Positions 47,948 to 54,811 of a stretch of DNA of 54,811 bases are shown in pieces. The position numbers and the translations under genes are program-made. Each line of letters begins with the position of its first letter. Position 1 is the first letter of the stretch. The stretch spans positions 1 to 54,811 of the forward strand of contig JAMWCJ010000004.1 in assembly GCA_023818645.1 (NCBI GenBank), read 5' to 3'. The stretch comes from Candidatus Omnitrophota bacterium. GTDB lineage: Bacteria > Ratteibacteria > UBA8468 > B48-G9 > JAFGKM01. The notes beneath the pieces are model-generated. The model was not told where the DNA came from and searched no databases. It saw nothing but the letters and a program-made list of their open reading frames with translations.

Positions 47948-49363
47948 TTATATCTTCTTAGGAAGTGTTAAATTACCTTTAAAACTAAAAATTTCTGCTT
48001 TTTTTAAATAAAATTTCAATCTTACATCTCCACTTAATCTTAAAAGTGGATTTTTAAACCTGATAGGTGCAAGAATATGATTTCCAGAAACAGGAATACA
48101 GTTTTCTCTTTCACATCCTGAAATTACTTTATTATCTTCAAGAATTTCAACTTGAACATATCCATCAGGTGCTTTTATATTTACAAAGATCTCTGGTATT
48201 CCAGAAATATGAAGAGGGCAAGTTATTATATATCCTTCACTATCTGTCTTCCAGGAAATAAATCTATCCCTTCCTATTTTACCTGTTCCAATACCCCCTT
48301 TACTTGCAACCCAGTGTTCTCCTTCTTTACCGCCATACCAGAATCTTAATTCCTTCCCTTCAGCCACTGGACAAATTGTCATAAGTGTCATACCAGAATC
48401 CCACTGGTCTTTTTCTCCCCTTGGGATAAAAGGTTTTCTATCTCCTACCCTATCCCAGTGAATTAAATCTCTACTGAAAGTTAGTTGTACTTCAAGAGGT
48501 CCTCTTGATAAAGATGGATCAACATCAAAAATCTGCAAAAATCCAATATAACCATGTCCATAAGGTAAAATAAACATTTTGTAGAACTCTCTATTTTCAG
48601 GATCTTTTTCATCTGGTTCAAGAATAGTTACCATAGGCGTCCAGTGAATTAAATCCCTGCTTTTACTTATCGCTATATGTCTTTTCCTTTTCATACCAAG
48701 TCTTGAGTAAACATTATATTGCTGATATGACCTTGTTGTAATCAAATAACATTTTTCTACTGGATCCCACATTAAACAATGAGCATCTCCATCATAAGGT
48801 AAAACAGGAGGAAAATGAAAATTCCAGTTTATACCATCTTTACTAAAAGCAACTGTAATACCTTGAAAATAAATTTTATCATCAAATTTTGAAAAATTAC
48901 TACAAACAATTTCAGCATCAATTTCATTTGAATAATTAGGGACAACGCAACCAAAATCAATACTTAAAGCAGGATATTTTAGGAATTTTATTATATTATT
49001 TTCAAAACTTCCATTAAAAAATACTTGATTTAATTCTGGTTTTATCCAGTTTATACCATCTGAACTTTCTGCAAGACATAAATAAGAACCAAATCTTCCA
49101 AAAACCTGGTAATAACATATATACTTTTCTTTTTCAATATTATAAACAATACTTGAATAAAAAGGGTCATAAACATAACCACAATCAAATTCTGGTAAAT
49201 AACTTTCCCATAATCTATCTGTTTTAATAATAGGATTTTTTTCATATTTTTCAATTTGATAAAAATTTTTTCTCACTCCATCTGCTTGTTCAATAAGTTT
49301 TTCATCAACAAAAACAAAATTATGAATATCTGCAAAATCCTGTTGTATAAATTTCCCTTCCAT
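47948..49363 (-). CDS. Beta-propeller glycosidase-like protein, paralogue A
   Basis: A 471-aa protein with repeated glycosidase-type five-bladed propeller motifs: AESSDGINWIKPE, AFSKDGINWNFHFPP, ISKSRDLIHWTPM, FSRDLIHWDRVGDRKPF, with DGDAHCLMWDP between. The last ~110 residues form a beta-sandwich (YVQVEILEDNKVI). It resembles GH32/43/130-like propellers without a clear signal peptide. It shares its domain plan with the product at 53012-54406, so the two are paralogues. Located 6 nt after the GH42-like gene. Confidence 0.65.
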   Translation of the reverse strand: MEGKFIQQDFADIHNFVFVDEKLIEQADGVRKNFYQIEKYEKNPIIKTDRLWESYLPEFDCGYVYDPFYSSIVYNIEKEKYICYYQVFGRFGSYLCLAESSDGINWIKPELNQVFFNGSFENNIIKFLKYPALSIDFGCVVPNYSNEIDAEIVCSNFSKFDDKIYFQGITVAFSKDGINWNFHFPPVLPYDGDAHCLMWDPVEKCYLITTRSYQQYNVYSRLGMKRKRHIAISKSRDLIHWTPMVTILEPDEKDPENREFYKMFILPYGHGYIGFLQIFDVDPSLSRGPLEVQLTFSRDLIHWDRVGDRKPFIPRGEKDQWDSGMTLMTICPVAEGKELRFWYGGKEGEHWVASKGGIGTGKIGRDRFISWKTDSEGYIITCPLHISGIPEIFVNIKAPDGYVQVEILEDNKVISGCERENCIPVSGNHILAPIRFKNPLLRLSGDVRLKFYLKKAEIFSFKGNLTLPKKI

Positions 49364-49369
49364 TTTAGA

Positions 49370-52300
49370 TTATTCTATTTCAAATACAAAATCCTTACTT
49401 ATTCCAGAAACAACTTCTTTTACTCTTAATATATATTTGCCTTCTTTTTCATTCAAGGCAAAATAAATGTCTCCTTTAACTTTCCCTTTTTCTCCTTTTA
49501 AATTTTCCATATAATGTTTTATTTCTTTCCCCTCAGGAGAAATAACATTGACATTAAAAATATGTGTCTCTGGTGAAGTTGGTTCTGTTTGAAGTTCAAT
49601 TTCATAATGTAAAATTTCTCCTTTCTTAATTTTCTTTATTGAATTAATTTTTAAATCATTTATTTTATAAGGTAAAAACCCTATTATCTTTGCTTCCTCT
49701 GGTCCAACTTTTAAATTAAGTGTATCACTGATGCCTAAGTATTTTCCCTGCCTAATATCATAAATGTAAAATTTTTTAGGGAGTATCAACTTACATTCTT
49801 TCTCTTCGCCTTCTCTCCATGCAGAAATTATTCCAAGATATCTATGAGAACCAAGTTTATATCTATATGGTGTAAAGCCAATCTCTATATTATCTGGCTC
49901 ATATTTTATCTCTTTTTCAATACCTACTACTTCCTCAAATACCTTATTTAGAACATTTCTTATTCCAGGCATATTCTCACCAGGATAATTTATAAAACCT
50001 AAATTTAATAAAATCCCCTTTCCTTTGCCATAATTATTAACTATAAAGATAGGGATATTTTCTACACTTTCCTTTGCTATTCCATTATTCAAACTTATTG
50101 AAGAATCAAGGTATATGACTGGTAAATTGCATACTAACTCACTATACTTTATATCAAAATTTTCAAATTTTTTTACTTCAAAATTTTCTGTCTTTTGTCT
50201 TACTCCAAATATATCATCTAAAATCCCTACATTTTTATAAAAAATACCATTCTCATCACAAACACCTGGTCTTATGTCAGCAATGACTATTCCACCATTA
50301 TTGACAAAAGAAATAATTTCCTGTGCCTGTTTCTTTGAAATTGATTGAGTATATGGAAGAATCAAAATTCTAAATTTTTCTTTGTTTAAAATACCGTCTT
50401 CAAGTTGTTTATATGATATTATACGAAATTGATAACCACTTGTTTCAAAGTATCTCACAAAAAAGTTTAAGTTTTCACAAATCCAAGGCAGTTGCGGAGT
50501 TAAAGTAGAAGCATGAACACTTGTATTTGAATATAAAATACCTATTCCATCATCTTCTCTTTTGCAATTTATAAACAATTTACCAATCCCTCTTTTTATT
50601 TCTGGGATCTGCTCAACATAAGGTTTAAAATATTCATAAAAAGAAAGGTCTGGAGAAACAACTGACTGTTCTCTTGGAGGACCATGCCATATCCAGATAC
50701 TATTGGCACCAAATAAAAGAATTTGCCATGGTTGAATTTTCCTGTTTTTTATCCCTGGTCCATATGAACCCTGCCATCCAAGTCCTAAAAGTGAATTTTC
50801 TTTTGAAAAATCCTTAAATGCATATCTTATAAATGGATGGCTATAGGGATTGTTCAAATCCATAACCTGGGAAAGTTTATAATAATCCTCAGCAGTAAAA
50901 CTATTTGTAAAAGTATGACCTCTCTGACTTCCTTCATATCCAGTTTTAGCATCTGGAACAATAGATTGGATTGTCTCTCTTGAATATGCAAAAATACCTG
51001 TCCATGTATCTTCCATAAAAATTCTATAATTTATCCATAATGGCCTTAATTTTGTATTCTCAATTGCTTCTTTATATGTAACTGGCTTAATCTCTTCAAA
51101 TGATTTATAATCTGTCTTCCAGTTTTGATTCAAATTTTTTATATTTCCATATTTATCCTCTAAATATTCATGAAATTTTGAAACACATCTATCACACCAG
51201 CAAAGTTCATATCTATCATAAGGAGGTCTCCAACTTGCAAAATGACATTCATCTCCAAGAGAAAATTCAAATGTTGAAAAATTTAATTCTTTCTCAACTT
51301 TACTTTTTAATTCTTTTTCAACTTTTGATAGATATTCAGGGTCATTTAAACATGGTTGTCTTATATGGTCTTCTGGTTTTCTATCCATTGTTCCCCATGG
51401 GTCTGTCTTTAAATCTACAAATCTTGTAGGGTTTGAAACATACCATAAATTTTCTAATATAGCAGCCAACCCAATCCCTGTATAATATCTTGAATCAAAC
51501 CCAGATTCATAAATATTTCTACAATACCATCTTTCTGCATAAGAAATATTATAATAAGGAAACCATAAAATTGCTCTGAAGTCGTCTTTTGGTCTTAAAT
51601 TTGAAATTGAAAAAAACTTTGTATTTTTATCAACTAAATTATTATCACTATAAAGTTCAAATTTTAACCATTGAAGGATTGAAAAATAAAATTTTGGTGG
51701 AGAAATTTTAAAACTTATTTTTTTCTCATTTATCTTTTCACCTTTAAAATCATAAACTACTTCATTCTGTAATCTCCCAAAATTGTCAACTAAACTTATT
51801 TTTAATTTCAAATTATCTCTCCCTTCCTTACTTATTACATTCACCTCTCCTGTAATTTCTTCTTCCTTTTTAAAACTGGTATTTATTGAAACATCTCCTA
51901 TGTAATCATTTGAATTTACTTCAATGAAAGAACTACCAAAATTTATAATCTTTTCATTTTCTTTAACCCATATATCGGCAAAATAATTTCCTTTCGGTAT
52001 TTTACTCTTTATTTCAAACTTAACCTTATTTTCTCCTTTTTTTAAATTCAAATCTTTCTTTTCTCCAAAAATTATCTCATTATCATCATTTCTTAAAAGA
52101 AATTCACATCTAACTTTTCTTTGTTCATCCGATTTCAGGACAAATTCAATATCAGAAAAAGAATTTATATCTGTATTTATATAGTCACTTCCTGAAATTT
52201 CTATCTTTGGTTTTTTTACATAAGAAATCATAAGTTGAATTATATAAGAAAGAAGATAATCATATTCTACATATTTTGTTTCAATAGGGCTTTTTACACT

Positions 52301-52999
52301 TCCAGGTGTTAGATTTTGAAAATGAGGAACAGAATATCCTTTCAAAAGTAAAATTTTACCATTCCCATAAGAATAAACTTCAAGAGTTGAATTTATAAAA
52401 TTTTCAAAATCCTTATAATTTTTAAATTGTGGAAGCCCTTTAAATGGATATAAAAATTTTCTATCAAAACTTATTTTATTTTCAGTCACTTTTTTTAAAT
52501 CCTCTGATTTTATATCCTCTCCTAATTTACTACCATACCAATCACCAAAATATGCTAAAAGGATTGCTCCTTCATTTACCTTATTTAAAATAATATCTCT
52601 GAATTTTTGAGGAAAAACATTCCATCTTACCTTGCCAAGAACAATAATATCATATTCCTCTTTAAGTAGTTCCTCTAAGTAGTTTTGATATTCCTGGTCA
52701 GAAACAGATACTGGCTTATAATAACCTGACCATATTTGAAATTTATCAGGTGTTGCAAGTGTAAAAACTTCAAAATTTATATCCATTCTCTGAGAAAGTT
52801 CAACTATCTCTCTGAAACCTCCATCCCTTCTATATGTAATCCAGAGTATATCAATTTTTCCATTTTTATAAGGATTTAGAAATTTTATATGAGGACTAAT
52901 AAGTTCTGTTTTTGGTTTAAAATAATCGGTTTGAAACCAAGGCACTTGTGAAAATAGAAAATTTATTGAAAATAGAAAAATAGAGATTATTTTTTTCAT
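49370..52999 (-). CDS. Large secreted GH42-like beta-galactosidase-type protein
   Basis: A 1209-aa protein with a signal peptide (IISIFLFSINFLFS). Residues 40-270 form a ThuA/GATase-like domain (IDILWITYRRDGGF), then beta-sandwich repeats to about 460. The GH42-like barrel includes LGDECHFASW near residue 581 (candidate acid Glu) and a CWCDRC zinc-like cluster near 600, then KYGNIKNLNQNWKT. A trimerisation-like domain follows at about 840-1000 (LILPYTQSISKKQAQEIISFV, GIVIADIRPG), then a C-terminal beta domain. Sugar target unknown. GGGGG precedes the ATG. Confidence 0.65.
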   Translation of the reverse strand: MKKIISIFLFSINFLFSQVPWFQTDYFKPKTELISPHIKFLNPYKNGKIDILWITYRRDGGFREIVELSQRMDINFEVFTLATPDKFQIWSGYYKPVSVSDQEYQNYLEELLKEEYDIIVLGKVRWNVFPQKFRDIILNKVNEGAILLAYFGDWYGSKLGEDIKSEDLKKVTENKISFDRKFLYPFKGLPQFKNYKDFENFINSTLEVYSYGNGKILLLKGYSVPHFQNLTPGSVKSPIETKYVEYDYLLSYIIQLMISYVKKPKIEISGSDYINTDINSFSDIEFVLKSDEQRKVRCEFLLRNDDNEIIFGEKKDLNLKKGENKVKFEIKSKIPKGNYFADIWVKENEKIINFGSSFIEVNSNDYIGDVSINTSFKKEEEITGEVNVISKEGRDNLKLKISLVDNFGRLQNEVVYDFKGEKINEKKISFKISPPKFYFSILQWLKFELYSDNNLVDKNTKFFSISNLRPKDDFRAILWFPYYNISYAERWYCRNIYESGFDSRYYTGIGLAAILENLWYVSNPTRFVDLKTDPWGTMDRKPEDHIRQPCLNDPEYLSKVEKELKSKVEKELNFSTFEFSLGDECHFASWRPPYDRYELCWCDRCVSKFHEYLEDKYGNIKNLNQNWKTDYKSFEEIKPVTYKEAIENTKLRPLWINYRIFMEDTWTGIFAYSRETIQSIVPDAKTGYEGSQRGHTFTNSFTAEDYYKLSQVMDLNNPYSHPFIRYAFKDFSKENSLLGLGWQGSYGPGIKNRKIQPWQILLFGANSIWIWHGPPREQSVVSPDLSFYEYFKPYVEQIPEIKRGIGKLFINCKREDDGIGILYSNTSVHASTLTPQLPWICENLNFFVRYFETSGYQFRIISYKQLEDGILNKEKFRILILPYTQSISKKQAQEIISFVNNGGIVIADIRPGVCDENGIFYKNVGILDDIFGVRQKTENFEVKKFENFDIKYSELVCNLPVIYLDSSISLNNGIAKESVENIPIFIVNNYGKGKGILLNLGFINYPGENMPGIRNVLNKVFEEVVGIEKEIKYEPDNIEIGFTPYRYKLGSHRYLGIISAWREGEEKECKLILPKKFYIYDIRQGKYLGISDTLNLKVGPEEAKIIGFLPYKINDLKINSIKKIKKGEILHYEIELQTEPTSPETHIFNVNVISPEGKEIKHYMENLKGEKGKVKGDIYFALNEKEGKYILRVKEVVSGISKDFVFEIE

Positions 53000-53011
53000 T
53001 TTACCCCCTTT

Positions 53012-54406
53012 TTAAATTATATAGATTTTTTCTCTTTCAAACGGAAAATACGGAATCCTGAAATCCCAATATTTTCCTATCTCTTTTTCATTCCCGGAGA
53101 AAATAGAATAAATAACTGCTTTGTTTGCTTTAATTTTAAATCTTATATCTCTGTTAGTAGTTTTTAATATATCTGGATTCCCTTTCCATTTAAATTGATG
53201 AGAAATTGATTCCCCTTTTATAGGTATTGAATTTTCCATCTCAAATCCTTCAATTGGTTTTCCTGAAATATCTGTAATCTCTGCCTTTAAATAACCTTTT
53301 ACATTAGCATTAATAAAAAACTTACCTGTTTCAGTCCAGAAAGGTCTTGTTAAAAGTAATCCATCCTCACAAACCAATCCAACAAATCTATCTGGCTTAA
53401 TAAAAGCAAATCCAATGCCACTTCTCGGCTCAGATCTATCCCATACTTTTAAACTTTTTCCATGTGTTGTCCTTTGTCCTGTATAATAAAAACGAATTTC
53501 ATCTTCAAGGAAAACAGGAGAACTTGCTGGCTGAATCTGTCCCCAATCCCATTCATTTTCTTTCCCTCTCTCTATCCATGGAGTATTTATTTCAATTCTA
53601 TGCCATGCATATCCTGTTCTTGTATATGCAAGTTCTGGTTCTTGATATCCTTCCATCTTCCAGAAACCAAAATCATTTCTATCTGTATGGTATATCCATA
53701 ATGTTCCAATTTCATATTCTCCATATTGTATTGCTCCAAGCCCATAAAACTGAATTTGAGGAAGGTCCAAAGGCGATTGGTCAATAACTGTCTTTGCTTC
53801 AGACCAATTTACAAAATCCCAAGATTCTGACCTTGCTATCCTTCTATCTCCAAAAACAGGACGATGATATGCCACATATTTCCCTGACTTTAATCTTAAA
53901 AGTGACATTGGACAATCTGGATTTGTTCCTATAACTGGATTTTTTCGTGAAGGATTCCAATGAATACCATCTCTACTATAAAAAACAGAAATACATCCTG
54001 AAGGAGAAGCACCACATATCATTTTATATTTTAATTCTTCTCTCTCTTCTTTATCATCATAAATAATCGCTGCTCCATGTGGCTCTCTATCAAAAACAAA
54101 ATGTGTTTTATTCCCATCTATTATAATTGCATCTTTTTCAACCCTTTCCCATTTAATTCCATCTTCACTTTCAGCATATCCAAGAACAAGATTTCCTTTC
54201 CCTCTCATTATTGTTGTATACCACATCTGCCATAATCCATCAGGTCTTCTTAAAACTGAACCATATAAAGATATCCAGTTTTCTTCAAGTAAATGTCCAG
54301 AAACAAAAATTGGATTTCCTTCAAATTTTTTTGGTTTCTCTATTTTTCTTTTAAATCCATCAACTATTTCACAATGTCTAAAATCAAAAAATAATATCTT
54401 AACCAT
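53012..54406 (-). CDS. Beta-propeller glycosidase-like protein, paralogue B
   Basis: A 464-aa protein with propeller-blade motifs AESEDGIKWERVE, FYSRDGIHWNPSR, ARSESWDFVNWSE and YTRTGYAWHRIEI. A strand with EIRFYYTGQRTTHG precedes a C-terminal beta-sandwich (GYLKAEITDISGKPIEGFE). It matches paralogue A in blade order and end domain. No signal peptide is obvious and no SD precedes the ATG. The start touches the stop of the pseudopilin gene (0-nt gap), so it is probably coupled. Confidence 0.65.
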   Translation of the reverse strand: MVKILFFDFRHCEIVDGFKRKIEKPKKFEGNPIFVSGHLLEENWISLYGSVLRRPDGLWQMWYTTIMRGKGNLVLGYAESEDGIKWERVEKDAIIIDGNKTHFVFDREPHGAAIIYDDKEEREELKYKMICGASPSGCISVFYSRDGIHWNPSRKNPVIGTNPDCPMSLLRLKSGKYVAYHRPVFGDRRIARSESWDFVNWSEAKTVIDQSPLDLPQIQFYGLGAIQYGEYEIGTLWIYHTDRNDFGFWKMEGYQEPELAYTRTGYAWHRIEINTPWIERGKENEWDWGQIQPASSPVFLEDEIRFYYTGQRTTHGKSLKVWDRSEPRSGIGFAFIKPDRFVGLVCEDGLLLTRPFWTETGKFFINANVKGYLKAEITDISGKPIEGFEMENSIPIKGESISHQFKWKGNPDILKTTNRDIRFKIKANKAVIYSIFSGNEKEIGKYWDFRIPYFPFEREKIYII

Positions 54407-54811
54407 TTATTTAATTAACTGTTCCTGTGTCAAAAGCCAGAAAGATTCTGTTCCCCAAACATTCCACTTATAAGTATAAAGAAGTTTATGATTTGAATCA
54501 TTTATCCATTTTGCAGAACCATCAAAAAACAAAACATTTATTCCCATTGGTAATCTATCTCTTCCGCTATGAGAATATCCTTCAGAAGTTGGTCCAGGAG
54601 GATTTCCATAATTCCAGGCATAATAACCCCATGCATCAGTAACCCACATATAACCCTTTTTAGCAGCCAAATCAACTTTACCTTTTGTCTCTTTCCATAC
54701 ATTTGCATCTGCATATGGTTTTAAGTTTATTGAATAGTTAATGTAAACTTTATTATTATTTATTGTTGTAGGATATTCAAACCACTGATATATCCATCCT
54801 TTGTGAAAATA
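54407..54811 (-). CDS. Pseudopilin-like protein with H..DG C-terminal motif, partial
   Basis: The open frame runs off the window edge; 134 C-terminal residues are visible. The end carries HSGRDRLPMGINVLFFDGSAKWI, here split as HSGRD and GINVLFFDGSAKWI. This matches the DUF1559 / H-X9-DG C-terminal type of type II-secretion-like pseudopilins common in planctomycetes and relatives, though the His-to-DG spacing is longer (15). It should have an N-terminal prepilin signal, which lies outside the window. It heads the secreted sugar locus. Confidence 0.65.
   Translation of the reverse strand, partial: YFHKGWIYQWFEYPTTINNNKVYINYSINLKPYADANVWKETKGKVDLAAKKGYMWVTDAWGYYAWNYGNPPGPTSEGYSHSGRDRLPMGINVLFFDGSAKWINDSNHKLLYTYKWNVWGTESFWLLTQEQLIK

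Overview
The window is about 54.8 kb of AT-rich, very compact bacterial DNA. Paired LptF/LptG-type permeases imply an outer membrane. Several genes suit an anaerobe with folate-linked one-carbon chemistry: formate-THF ligase, an AcsE-like methyltetrahydrofolate methyltransferase, serine hydroxymethyltransferase, 2-oxoacid:ferredoxin oxidoreductase alpha/beta subunits, and a K+-dependent, probably Na+-pumping, pyrophosphatase. Secreted sugar-acting proteins, many Gfo/Idh oxidoreductases and sugar isomerases, and a pseudopilin-like protein with an H..DG C-terminal motif recall uncultivated Omnitrophota, Ratteibacteria or other PVC-like lineages. That placement is only a guess; a search with the complete 16S gene in the window would settle it.

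Layout. 1-7.1 kb: end of folP, ruvX, an ArnT-like glycosyltransferase, then malic enzyme and hppA on the minus strand, then mnmA. 7.1-17.9 kb: a dense plus-strand run with a PIN-TRAM membrane protein, ispD, argJ, a lone V-type ATPase subunit I, an MscS-like protein, tRNA-Ile, rplY, pth, fhs, a minimal SufC/SufB-like pair and a TPR protein. 17.9-23.7 kb: sugar genes (isomerase/epimerase, fucose-isomerase-like, Gfo/Idh, NAD epimerase), interrupted by a decayed two-gene nucleotidyltransferase module beside a CAU-anticodon tRNA. 23.8-27.6 kb: a DUF1318-like lipoprotein, korA/korB-like genes, a DUF1614 protein and radC. 27.5-36.7 kb, mostly minus: dCMP deaminase, glyA, glyS, lptG/lptF, comF (plus), glmS, a 43-aa zinc-ribbon protein and a DeoR-type sensor lacking its HTH. 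36.8-42.6 kb: gap, a THEP1 NTPase, Gfo/Idh, a pseudo-receiver divergent from an XRE regulator, a FAH-family protein, cutA and dnaJ. 42.6-44.6 kb: a stand-alone 16S rRNA unit and a small membrane protein. 44.6-54.8 kb: nitroreductase, tRNA-Pro, AcsE-like protein, a zincin, and a secreted sugar locus with two paralogous propeller proteins around a 1209-aa GH42-like protein.

Two themes stand out. First, the 16S gene is a complete unit by itself: consensus promoter, boxA, processing stem and terminator, with dnaJ rather than 23S downstream. Second, many genes that begin a transcript have no Shine-Dalgarno sequence and instead carry a -10-like hexamer 6-8 nt before the start codon, which predicts leaderless mRNAs. 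Other genes in the window have strong GGAGG sites, so both initiation modes seem to be used.

Limits: all calls were made by eye from motifs and gene layout. No database search, alignment or structure prediction was run.
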